A stretch of 9,633 nucleotides of DNA from an uncultured Actinomyces sp. (lineage in GTDB: Bacteria; Actinomycetota; Actinomycetes; Actinomycetales; Actinomycetaceae). Every line of letters starts with the position of its first letter. The stretch's first letter is position 1. A program made the translations under genes and the position numbers. Below, in pieces: positions 1 through 4,989 of the stretch. A model generated the notes under the pieces. That model did no database searches. It had not been told where the DNA came from and worked only from the letters and a program-made list of their open reading frames with translations. The stretch spans positions 1-9,633 of the forward strand of contig CALEXZ010000122.1 in NCBI GenBank assembly GCA_937926195.1, written 5' to 3'.

Positions 1-38
1 GTGCCGCGCCATGACGGGCCGGTACCTGCGTGACACAC
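1..38. other. Left edge, no gene assigned
   Basis: No complete gene fits here. A rightward reading frame could end at the TGA at 12-14 or at the TGA at 31-33. The tail of a rightward gene (in this context an integrase would be usual) could therefore end just before the hairpin at 39-75. Nothing inside the window identifies such a gene. Confidence 0.3.
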
Positions 39-75
39 GAAGGGGCCCCGCACCACCATGGTGCGGGGCCCCTTC
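39..75. terminator. Perfect GC-rich hairpin, probable bidirectional terminator
   Basis: The arms GAAGGGGCCCCGCACC (39-54) and GGTGCGGGGCCCCTTC (60-75) are perfect reverse complements, giving a 16-bp stem with a 5-nt loop (ACCAT). On the right the stem is followed by the pyrimidine-rich TCTCGTCTCCTC. On the left, read leftward, it is followed by TCGTGTGT. It lies beyond the end of the leftward repressor gene, so it could stop repressor transcription, and possibly also a rightward gene coming from outside the window. True U-tracts are short or absent, as is common in high-GC actinobacteria, so the terminator role is inferred from shape and position. Confidence 0.75.
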
Positions 76-82
76 TCGTCTC

Positions 83-124
83 CTCAGTGAGGTCGTCACT
101 GCATTCAGTGACGACCTCACTGAG
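83..124. repeat. Perfect 19-bp inverted repeat made of two nested dyads
   Basis: Positions 83-101 and 106-124 are exact reverse complements around a 4-nt CATT loop. Each arm is itself a 6-N5-6 dyad: CAGTGA at 85-90 with TCACTG at 96-101, and CAGTGA at 106-111 with TCACTG at 117-122. The stop codon of the leftward repressor (TCA on the plus strand, 117-119) lies inside the right arm. A transcript could fold as one long hairpin, consistent with a terminator. The DNA could equally present two 17-bp protein-binding palindromes. The sequence alone does not choose between these. Confidence 0.8.
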
Positions 125-860
125 CGCCGACAGCGAGGATCGGGTACGCCTCACGAAACTCCTGCACGTCGCCGGGTGTCACGCCGAGCACGCGGGCGAC
201 GTCGACGTCCCGCCCGCTACCAGCGGCTACCCGGGCGCAGGCGTACGCCGTCGGGGTGATCCCCTGCGCCCGCGCACGCTCGCGGCGGGCCAGGGCCTCG
301 GCGACCACGACCCGCGCCGTCCACGGGTCATCGGCCAGCGCCGCGTACAGGGTGTCTGTCTCCTGCTCCCACCAGGCCGAGGGGCCCGCGCCGGGCTGCA
401 CCTCGGCGAGGGCGACGGTGCCGCCGGAGACCTGCACAGCCGACAGGAGCGTCGCGAGCAGGTTCCAGGCGTCCGCCCGGATGTGGGCGCGCTCGGTGGC
501 GGCTGCGATGTCGTCTGGGTTGTCGAGCTCGGCGCCCAGCGGCCGGGTGAGTGCTGGGCGGTCGACGTCGCCGGCGAGGCGGTCCCAGACCGCGCGTGCG
601 ATCTCCTCGTCTGTGAGGGTGCGCAGGGCTCGGGAGCGTGACCCGCGGGCGATGTCCTCGTCGGTGATGAGGCCGGTGATGGTGAGGGCGTCTAGGACGT
701 CGGTCCCGTAGGCGCGCGCGATGGGTGCCACGATCTCGGGTGTGAGCGCCCCCGCCTTGAGTTGGCGGTTGAGGGTCCTCTGTGGGATCCCTGCTTTCCG
801 GGCGGCCTCGTTCTCGGAGGCGCCAGATGTCGTGCGATTGAACCATTTGACGATGTCCAT
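117..860 (-). CDS. Phage immunity repressor with HTH domain
   Basis: This is a 247-aa protein read leftward. Residues about 14-36 form a helix-turn-helix (SENEAARKAGIPQRTLNRQL), followed by a TPEIVAPIARAYG segment typical of repressor-type XRE/Cro-CI-like proteins in actinophages. It probably binds the dyads at 881-895 and 943-959 and keeps the rightward early operon off in the lysogen. I see no S24/LexA-type Ser-Lys protease domain, so RecA-driven self-cleavage is not evident. The rest (about 95-247) matches no family I recognise; a segment near the C-terminus (DVARVLGVTPGDVQEF) could be a second HTH. The start at 860 is the first ATG and directly precedes the HTH domain. An in-frame GTG at 950 would add 30 residues encoded across the control region and is unlikely. 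There is no good Shine-Dalgarno, and a -10-like TACGGT lies 6 nt upstream, suggesting a leaderless mRNA. It is divergent from the Cro-like gene at 998. Confidence 0.85.
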   Translation of the reverse strand: MDIVKWFNRTTSGASENEAARKAGIPQRTLNRQLKAGALTPEIVAPIARAYGTDVLDALTITGLITDEDIARGSRSRALRTLTDEEIARAVWDRLAGDVDRPALTRPLGAELDNPDDIAAATERAHIRADAWNLLATLLSAVQVSGGTVALAEVQPGAGPSAWWEQETDTLYAALADDPWTARVVVAEALARRERARAQGITPTAYACARVAAGSGRDVDVARVLGVTPGDVQEFREAYPILAVGAQ

Positions 861-866
861 AGGACC

Positions 867-895
867 ACCGTACCCCCACTTAGCAACGTTGGCTA
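867..895 (-). promoter_or_regulatory. Possible leaderless promoter of the repressor gene
   Basis: Read leftward, TAGCCA (895 to 890, four of six matches to TTGACA) and TACGGT (872 to 867, a TANNNT-type -10) are 17 bp apart. The -10 ends 6 nt before the ATG at 860, so transcription would begin at or next to the start codon. This resembles lambda cI and the many leaderless genes of actinobacteria. The -35 lies inside the dyad at 881-895, which suggests autoregulation. Both hexamers are weak and this is an inference. Confidence 0.4.
881..895. promoter_or_regulatory. Probable operator dyad O1
   Basis: TAGCAACGTTGGCTA has outer half-sites TAGC/GCTA around a central 7 bp. It matches the dyad at 944-958 at 12 of 15 positions. 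It lies between the repressor start and the rightward promoter, and overlaps the proposed -35 of the repressor promoter. The likely ligand is the repressor and/or the Cro-like protein encoded at 998-1258. Confidence 0.6.
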
Positions 896-913
896 GCCGC
901 GCGCCGCGGCGGC

Positions 914-942
914 TTGACAGTGAGGGGCGAGAGTGCTTACCT
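914..942 (+). promoter_or_regulatory. Rightward early promoter (PR-like)
   Basis: A perfect TTGACA lies at 914-919, and after a 17-bp spacer comes TTACCT at 937-942, preceded by TGC (an extended -10-like TGn). Transcription would begin near 949-951, inside the dyad at 943-959, and run into the Cro-like gene and the operon behind it. The -35 is strong and the -10 is poor (two of six matches), so confidence rests on the -35, its spacing and its position opposite the repressor. Confidence 0.6.
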
Positions 943-959
943 GTAGCCACATCGGCTAC
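943..959. promoter_or_regulatory. Probable operator dyad O2
   Basis: GTAGCC (943-948) and GGCTAC (954-959) are perfect inverted repeats around the 5-bp spacer ACATC. The site begins right after the proposed -10 and covers the expected start of rightward transcription, so a protein bound here would block the early operon. Its inner 15 bp match the dyad at 881-895 at 12 positions. A weaker copy, matching at 11 of 15 positions and mainly in the left half (TAGCCAC), is seen at 964-978. Confidence 0.65.
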
Positions 960-997
960 GCGCTAGCCACCCCGTCCAGACAGACAGAGGAGGTGAC

Positions 998-1258
998 ATG
1001 ACCACCACGCCCCCCGCCCGCCTCACCGACGTCTTCCTCGGCCGCGTCGCCGCCACCGGGCTCACCGACGCCGCCGTCGCCGCCGCCATCGGCATCACCC
1101 GGCAGGAGTACTCGGCCGTCAAGACCGGCAAGACCGCGCCCAGCGCGCGCTTCATGGCCGGCGCCGTCCGGGCCGGTCTCGCCGCCACGTTCGCCGACGT
1201 GGCCGAGCCGCACCCCAGCGCGCTCGACGCCGAGAAGCACACCCCCGCCGCCGCCTGA
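998..1258 (+). CDS. Cro-like HTH DNA-binding protein
   Basis: This 86-aa protein is the first gene of the rightward operon, with a strong Shine-Dalgarno (GGAGGTGA) just before the ATG. Residues about 22-43 read as a helix-turn-helix (LTDAAVAAAIGITRQEYSAV), preceded by a helix that includes VFLGRVAATG. This is the XRE/Cro layout found in small actinophage regulators. The tail after about residue 62 is Ala/Pro-rich and probably disordered. Its position as the first gene opposite the repressor, downstream of paired dyads, points to a Cro role: binding the same operators to shut off the repressor and tune early transcription. The role is inferred from position and fold; the HTH itself is reasonably clear. 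Confidence 0.75.
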   Translation: MTTTPPARLTDVFLGRVAATGLTDAAVAAAIGITRQEYSAVKTGKTAPSARFMAGAVRAGLAATFADVAEPHPSALDAEKHTPAAA

Positions 1259-1280
1259 CCCCCGCACAAGGAAGTGCCCC

Positions 1281-1297
1281 CACCGACGCAACCGGTG
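1281..1297 (+). repeat. Short inverted repeat in the leader of the antirepressor gene
   Basis: CACCG (1281-1285) and CGGTG (1293-1297) can pair around a 7-nt loop (ACGCAAC) in the 59-nt gap between the Cro-like gene and the antirepressor. The stem is short and has no T-run, so it is more likely a small RNA structure or attenuator than a terminator. The ribosome-binding sequence GAAAGGA of the next gene lies just after it. Confidence 0.3.
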
Positions 1298-1317
1298 AGG
1301 GCGAGAAAGGAAACCAC

Positions 1318-2115
1318 ATGGAAGACCTGATCCCCTTCGACTACGAGGGTACCAGCGTCCGCGTCGTCACTGGTGACGACGGCGAGCCCAGGTTCGTCGC
1401 CGCCGACGTGGCCGCGATCCTCGGCTACCGCATGGCATCGGACTTCACCCGCAGCGTGGACGAGGAAGACAAGGGCACGCACATTGTGCGTACCCCCTCC
1501 GGCGACCAGGAGATGACCATCATCTCCGAGGGCGGCCTCTACACGGCTCTCGTCCGCTCGCGCTCCGAGCGCGTCAAGCCGTTCCGCCGGTGGGTGACGC
1601 ACGAGGTCCTGCCGTCGATCCGCCGCCGGGGCGGCTACCTCACCCCCGCCGCCGCCGAGCAGGCCCTCACCGACCCCGACTTCATCATCCGCCTCGCCAC
1701 CTCCCTCAAGGACGAGCGCGCCAAGCGGGCCGCCCTGGAGGCCCAGGCCGCCCAGGACGCCCCGAAGGTCCTGTTCGCCAACGCCGTCGCCACCAGCCAC
1801 ACCACGATCCTCGTCGGCGACCTCGCCAAGCTCCTGTGCCAGAACGGCGTCCAGGTGGGGGCGAACCGCCTGTTCAGGTGGCTGCGGGCCAACGGCTTCC
1901 TGATCTCCCGGCGCGGCACGGACTGGAACATGCCGACCCAGCGTGCCCAGGAGATGGGCCTGTTCCGGGTGAAGGAGACGGCTGTGACGCACGCGGACGG
2001 GCACGTGACGGTGAGCCGCACACCGAAGGTGACGGGGAAGGGGCAGGAGTACTTCGTCGCCCGGTTCCTCGACGGCCGCTTCGCCATCGACGAGAACACG
2101 GAGGTGGCGGCATGA
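1318..2115 (+). CDS. Phage antirepressor, BRO-N plus KilA-C domains
   Basis: This is a 265-aa two-domain protein. Residues about 5-105 are a BRO-N domain: FVAADVAAILGY at 26-37, IISEGGLYTALVRSRSE at 68-84, and FRRWVTHEVLPSIRRRGGY at 89-107. Residues about 143-250 are a KilA-C (phage antirepressor C-terminal) domain with a winged-helix-like part (VGDLAKLLCQNGV, LFRWLRANGFL) and the usual GKGQEYF near the end. A charged linker (about 128-148) joins them. Proteins of this type counteract the CI-class repressor and promote lytic growth; that may matter here because the repressor shows no self-cleavage domain. The ATG is preceded by GAAAGGA. The stop overlaps the next start (ATGA). Domain architecture and length are normal for the family. 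The biological target is inferred. Confidence 0.92.
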   Translation: MEDLIPFDYEGTSVRVVTGDDGEPRFVAADVAAILGYRMASDFTRSVDEEDKGTHIVRTPSGDQEMTIISEGGLYTALVRSRSERVKPFRRWVTHEVLPSIRRRGGYLTPAAAEQALTDPDFIIRLATSLKDERAKRAALEAQAAQDAPKVLFANAVATSHTTILVGDLAKLLCQNGVQVGANRLFRWLRANGFLISRRGTDWNMPTQRAQEMGLFRVKETAVTHADGHVTVSRTPKVTGKGQEYFVARFLDGRFAIDENTEVAA

Positions 2116-2465
2116 GCGCACACCTGGCCCCTGCCCGTACCGCTAGTCACAAGGACCTGGTCGCCTACGTGACCGACGCGCTGATGGGGCGTGGCGACCT
2201 GGCGCTGACGCTGACCGCCGTCAGCGTCCCCCGCAACGCTGGGGTCAGCGGCGGATTCACGGCCCTGGTGGCCGACGGGGCTGGCGGCGACGCCGCGTTC
2301 GTGGCCTTCTGGGACAGCGAGAAGCGGAAGTGGACGATCAAGAGCCGTGACTTCGGTGAGCGCGACCTGGTCGAGGTTGCTGCCGCTGACCCGCGCACCG
2401 CGCTCAAGGCGTGGCTGGTCGACGTCAACGCGCACGTCGCCGACGTCGAAGGGGAGTCGGCATGA
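2112..2465 (+). CDS. Hypothetical early phage protein (117 aa)
   Basis: I do not recognise the family. The start at 2112 is set by ATGA overlap with the antirepressor stop and by GGAGGTGG upstream. The frame is open further upstream, but that part runs inside the antirepressor gene. The N-terminal 40 residues look helical. The middle (about 46-78) alternates hydrophobic and polar residues, suggesting beta strands (FTALVADG, AFVAFWDSEKRKWTIKS). The C-terminal part (DPRTALKAWLVDVNAHVADVE) is helical. There is no signal peptide, membrane segment or Cys cluster. It is coupled on both sides (ATGA), so it belongs to the same early transcript. Confidence 0.75.
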   Translation: MSAHLAPARTASHKDLVAYVTDALMGRGDLALTLTAVSVPRNAGVSGGFTALVADGAGGDAAFVAFWDSEKRKWTIKSRDFGERDLVEVAAADPRTALKAWLVDVNAHVADVEGESA

Positions 2466-2707
2466 GCGAGTACCAGAAGGTCGAGGTCTACCGGCTGGTC
2501 TTGTCGTGCAGCGCTCGCGACTGCTGCGAGCGGCTGGTGTCCTCGAAGATCACCGGACGCTGGGACTACGACGCGGAGCGCCGGTTCGAGTACGAGGCGC
2601 AGGCGCAGGGATGGTCCCTGTGGATCGGTCGCGGGCGGCGCTGGTACTGCCCCGCCCACCTGCCCCGGAAGGGGCACCGCATGCGCAGGCACGAGGTGCG
2701 GCTGTGA
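2462..2707 (+). CDS. Small zinc-finger-like protein (81 aa)
   Basis: The start at 2462 follows from ATGA overlap and the strong GAAGGGGAG upstream. The protein has C16-x4-C21-C22 near the N-terminus and C63-P-A-H66 near the C-terminus, a spacing that could hold one zinc ion. Between them is an aromatic, charged stretch (RWDYDAERRFEYEAQAQGWSLW). The tail is strongly basic (RKGHRMRRHEVRL). This pattern is common among small actinophage proteins of unknown role, often thought to bind nucleic acid. I assign no specific function. Confidence 0.7.
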   Translation: MSEYQKVEVYRLVLSCSARDCCERLVSSKITGRWDYDAERRFEYEAQAQGWSLWIGRGRRWYCPAHLPRKGHRMRRHEVRL

Positions 2708-2808
2708 GCTCGCACCTGTCCTCCACTCCCACCTTCCTGCTCGCCGACCTGTGGCGAGCACTCACCCACCCCTACACCCCCAAGCACAAGAAGGAGGAGA
2801 CCCGATGA
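2704..2808 (+). CDS. Very small ORF between coupled genes (34 aa)
   Basis: A GTG at 2704 overlaps the preceding stop as GTGA, and the ORF ends at a TGA that overlaps the next gene as ATGA. It therefore fills exactly the 97-nt gap that would otherwise interrupt the chain. The peptide has a short hydrophobic, aromatic core (PTFLLADLWRALTHPY) and a basic end (KHKKEETR). The preceding GAGG at 2693-2696 is a modest ribosome-binding site. No family is recognised. Alternatively, this is simply a leader for the strong AAGGAGGAG site of the gene at 2805. Confidence 0.5.
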   Translation: MSSHLSSTPTFLLADLWRALTHPYTPKHKKEETR

Positions 2809-3065
2809 GCGACGTCGAGGTCCTCGACATGCGCCAGGCGGCGGCGATCCTCCGCTGCTCGCCGGCGACCGTCCGCGCACGACTGCGCGCCGGGCAGATC
2901 AACGGGTGGAAGGAGCCGGGCAGTCTCGGCTGGCGCACCACCCGCGCCGACCTGAACGAGTACGTCGACAGCCAGCGGGTGACGGGTGCGGGCAGGCTCA
3001 GCGCCCGCAGCACGCGAGCACGAGGAGCCCGAAAGGGCGCCAGCACGCGAGGAGGCGCCCGATGA
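2805..3065 (+). CDS. HTH_17/excisionase-family DNA-binding protein
   Basis: This 86-aa protein carries a MerR/Xis-type winged helix at residues about 5-58. It has DMRQAAAILRCSPATVRARL (helix-turn-helix), then LRAGQINGWKEPG (wing) and GWRTTRADLNEYVDSQ, the usual end of HTH_17 domains. The tail (about 61-86) is Arg/Gly/Ala-rich and contains an 11-codon direct repeat. Proteins of this type act as excisionases or small transcription regulators in phages. No integrase is in the window, so I cannot say which this is. It has the strong ribosome-binding site AAGGAGGAG. Both ends are coupled (ATGA). Confidence 0.8.
   Translation: MSDVEVLDMRQAAAILRCSPATVRARLRAGQINGWKEPGSLGWRTTRADLNEYVDSQRVTGAGRLSARSTRARGARKGASTRGGAR
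3035..3060 (+). promoter_or_regulatory. Hairpin overlapping the ribosome-binding site of the repeat-protein gene
   Basis: GGGCGCC (3035-3041) and GGCGCCC (3054-3060) are perfect reverse complements around a 12-nt loop. The Shine-Dalgarno GAGGAGG (3049-3055) is partly in the loop and partly in the right arm, and the stem ends one base before the ATG at 3062. Such a structure would lower free initiation. A ribosome finishing the upstream gene would melt it, making translation depend on coupling. In GC-rich DNA a 7-bp stem can arise by chance. Confidence 0.4.
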
Positions 3066-4036
3066 GCGTCATCACCGTGGAGACGCAGGCCGAGCTCGAC
3101 GCTGTCCTCGACGACCCCGACGTCACCGAGTACGACGAGATCGAGATTCACTCACCCGAGGGCCACCCCTTGGTGCTGGACGACGTGCGCCTGGGAGACA
3201 TCACCGCATGCGGGAGCACGCGCGTCACCGTCTACAACTGCGCGACCATAGGTGCCGCCGACACTGCATCGGTCCGCGCCTACTCCTCGAAGGTGCGCGC
3301 CGGGTCACGGTCATCCGTCGAGGCCCACGGTGACTCGCACGTCTGGGCGTACAGGTCCTCGACTGTCTGGGCCTACGAGCACGCGGTGGTCGAGGCGGTC
3401 GGAAACGACGTCAACGTCTTCGCCTACGGGCGCAGCCACGTCAAGGCGGACAACACGGCGACGGTCCGTGCCTATGAGAGCGCGACGGTGCTCGCCCTCA
3501 ACGCCTCGACCGTCTACGCCTACGACAGCACGACAGTGCACGCCTGGGGTAACGCGACCGTCGTCGCCACCCCGGGGGTCGCGGTGCACCGTCACAGCGC
3601 CAGCACCAAGATCACGGGCGGCGTCATCATCGACCACGTGGGCGCCCTCGCGGGCAAGACCGCCTACGGAAACCGGCGCGTCAAGATCTGCGTCGGCCGG
3701 TGGCTCGCACAGAACACGGTCGCTGTCGACGGCGACCAGGCCGTGCTCTACATGGCCGTGACCTCCCAGCTGATCGGGCCGACGCTCGGCGCCCTGCCAG
3801 TCGAGTGGGCACCGAACCACGTGATCCAGCTCGGAGCGCTGCTGTACCCAACGCCTGGGCACGCCCTGCACAAGGGCCCCTGGGACGGGCGTACGCGGGT
3901 CCTGGAGTGCAGGGCCGACGTGTCCACGCTCGTGCCGGTCCTCGGCAAGGGCGACCCCTGTGAGGCGCCGACAGTGCGCGTGGTCCGCGAGGTGGACGCT
4001 ACCGGCCGCCCTGTCGAGGACGGGGGCACCCGATGA
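3062..4036 (+). CDS. Octapeptide-repeat protein, probable beta-helix
   Basis: This is a 324-aa protein in three parts. Residues 1-50 form a short acidic N-terminal region. Residues about 51-175 are tandem 8-residue repeats with consensus [TSH]-V-x-A-[YW]-x-x-[SA], for example TVWAYEHA, TVRAYESA, TVYAYDST, TVHAWGNA. The repeat Val falls at 71, 78, 86, 94, 102, 110, 127, 135, 143, 151, 159 and 167, a nearly strict period of 8. The regular V/A/Y pattern suggests stacked short strands as in right-handed beta-helices. Residues about 176-324 form a non-repeat domain with CVGRWLAQ and a C-terminal VLECRADVSTLV...APTVRVVREVD. This end recalls a domain that follows repeat regions in other phage early proteins (DUF7666-like, a memory-based suggestion). 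There is no signal peptide or membrane segment. Function is unknown. ATGA coupling is present on both sides. Confidence 0.75.
   Translation: MSVITVETQAELDAVLDDPDVTEYDEIEIHSPEGHPLVLDDVRLGDITACGSTRVTVYNCATIGAADTASVRAYSSKVRAGSRSSVEAHGDSHVWAYRSSTVWAYEHAVVEAVGNDVNVFAYGRSHVKADNTATVRAYESATVLALNASTVYAYDSTTVHAWGNATVVATPGVAVHRHSASTKITGGVIIDHVGALAGKTAYGNRRVKICVGRWLAQNTVAVDGDQAVLYMAVTSQLIGPTLGALPVEWAPNHVIQLGALLYPTPGHALHKGPWDGRTRVLECRADVSTLVPVLGKGDPCEAPTVRVVREVDATGRPVEDGGTR
3230..3575 (+). repeat. Degenerate 24-bp coding repeats
   Basis: About thirteen or fourteen diverged 24-bp units underlie the octapeptide repeats of the protein encoded at 3062-4036. Short DNA motifs recur in register, such as gcctac and acggt or cgaccgt. 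The protein pattern is far better conserved than the DNA, so the array is old and held by protein selection. One unit near residues 111-126 carries an extra residue, and one near 71-78 lacks one. Confidence 0.65.
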
Positions 4037-4209
4037 GGGTCCTGTCTATCGCCTGCATGCTCGTCGGCCTGGCTACTGGCATCTGGGCCGCCGCCCGCGG
4101 GGTGTCGAACCTCGCCTCCCTCCTGGCGCTGGGCTACGGCGCCGTCCTCTACCTCACCACCACCCCCGAGACCGACAACCTCCCCACCAACGACGGAGAA
4201 GCACGATGA
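4033..4209 (+). CDS. Small two-helix membrane protein (58 aa)
   Basis: The ATG at 4033 overlaps the preceding stop and the TGA at 4207-4209 overlaps the next ATG at 4206, giving a complete coupled frame. Two hydrophobic stretches are visible, residues about 3-21 (including LSIACMLVGLATGIWAAA) and about 27-42 (including ASLLALGYGAVLYL). They are joined by a short RGVSN turn and followed by a polar tail (TPETDNLPTNDGEAR). It is likely a hairpin in the host cytoplasmic membrane. The family is not recognised; small two-helix membrane proteins are common in phage early operons and some act in exclusion or membrane modification. Confidence 0.7.
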   Translation: MRVLSIACMLVGLATGIWAAARGVSNLASLLALGYGAVLYLTTTPETDNLPTNDGEAR

Positions 4210-4421
4210 ACGCCACCCTGCGCAGTGAAAACCACAAGCCCTATGTTCCCGAGAGCATCAGCCTCGGCTTCGACGAGGACGGCTTCATCGTCCTCGTCGC
4301 CCGCTCGAAGACAGAGTCGCCTCTCTCTGTCTACCTCGGCTCGCCCCAGGCCGCCATTGGCCTGGCGGCCGCTCTCGCCGAGATCGCCCACTCTCTCACT
4401 GGCGAGGAGGGTGTGCGATGA
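4206..4421 (+). CDS. Small protein, soluble paralogue of the next gene (71 aa)
   Basis: The start at 4206 is set by ATGA overlap, with GGAGAA upstream. Residues 18-65 align without gaps to residues 52-99 of the next gene product (19 of 48 identical), sharing S-x-G-x4-G-x2-VLVA, P-x2-V-x-LG-x-P and GLA-x-A. The pattern suggests two or three beta strands followed by a helix (GLAAALAEIAHSL). There is no membrane segment, unlike the paralogue. The function of this small domain is unknown to me. Confidence 0.75.
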   Translation: MNATLRSENHKPYVPESISLGFDEDGFIVLVARSKTESPLSVYLGSPQAAIGLAAALAEIAHSLTGEEGVR

Positions 4422-4762
4422 CCTTCCTCGCAGCGTTCGCCGCGGGTGCCCTCCTGGCGCTGGGCTGGCATGCCACCAAGCTCGTCCTCAGCGCCCTGGC
4501 CCGACGCCGCACGCCTGCGGTGCAGCGTGTGGATCGCATGGAGCGCTGCCCCGTGATCGAGCTCGGCAGCGTCTCTGTAGGCATCAGCCAGGCCGGGCAC
4601 GTCGTCCTCGTCGCCTACGTCGACGGACGCCCTCCGACGGCGGTGTGCCTCGGCAATCCCGAGTCCGCCAGCGGACTCGCCCGCGCGGTCATGACTGTGG
4701 CGGACGGAATGACCGCCCCTGACGACGCGAGCTCGCTCACCGATGGGGGTGAGGCGGCATGA
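4418..4762 (+). CDS. Membrane-anchored paralogue of the preceding small protein (114 aa)
   Basis: Residues about 2-27 are hydrophobic (FLAAFAAGALLALGW...LVLSAL), followed by a basic stretch ARRR, so the protein is probably anchored by one N-terminal helix with the rest in the cytoplasm. Residues 52-99 repeat the domain of the gene at 4206. The arrangement suggests duplication of a domain gene with gain of an anchor, or loss of one by the neighbour. The tail (DDASSLTDGGEAA) is acidic. The start at 4418 overlaps the previous stop as ATGA and has GAGGAGG upstream. Confidence 0.75.
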   Translation: MTFLAAFAAGALLALGWHATKLVLSALARRRTPAVQRVDRMERCPVIELGSVSVGISQAGHVVLVAYVDGRPPTAVCLGNPESASGLARAVMTVADGMTAPDDASSLTDGGEAA

Positions 4763-4989
4763 GCAGGAGGTACGTCGTCGAGGTCGTGCCCCGCGAGAAG
4801 GTCGAGGTCGGCGACCGCATCTTCGATCGTGGGGAGCAGATCGACGTGATCGACATCAAGGAACTCTCCAAGTACGGCGACTCTGTTCTGCTCGCCTACT
4901 ACCGCAAGCCTGGGTTGTACATGGACTGCTACACGGTCCTGGCGCCGCGGGTGGTGCGTGTCATCGGGGAGGCGCCCCTCAGTGTGTGA
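4759..4989 (+). CDS. Small beta-rich hypothetical protein (76 aa)
   Basis: The start at 4759 follows ATGA overlap with the preceding gene, with GGGGGTGAGG upstream. The sequence alternates strands and turns (YVVEVVPREKVEVGDRIFD, QIDVIDIKEL, SVLLAYYRK, CYTVLAPRVVRVIGE), suggesting a small SH3-like or OB-like barrel. It has one Cys and no membrane segment. I do not recognise the family. Confidence 0.7.
   Translation: MSRRYVVEVVPREKVEVGDRIFDRGEQIDVIDIKELSKYGDSVLLAYYRKPGLYMDCYTVLAPRVVRVIGEAPLSV

Noticed and set aside
1..124. Attachment site (attP/attL) within the hairpin region
   Set aside because: No second copy of a core sequence, tRNA end or integrase is in the window to support it.
30..641. 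203-aa rightward open frame opposite the repressor
   Set aside because: It is antisense to the HTH repressor and starts within the terminator hairpin.
861..950. Longer repressor starting at GTG 950
   Set aside because: It would code through O1 and the rightward promoter and adds a Ser/Arg-rich stretch with no domain; the ATG at 860 sits at the normal start of the HTH region.
1590..2111. Upstream extension of the 117-aa gene at 2112
   Set aside because: The extension is Pro/Arg/Gly-rich out-of-frame reading of the antirepressor; the ATG at 2112 has a good ribosome-binding site and ATGA overlap.
937..2121. 394-aa leftward open frame opposite the Cro-like and antirepressor genes
   Set aside because: It is antisense to a clear BRO-N/KilAC gene, is Gly/Val/Asp-rich low-complexity sequence, and follows from high third-position GC of the real frame.
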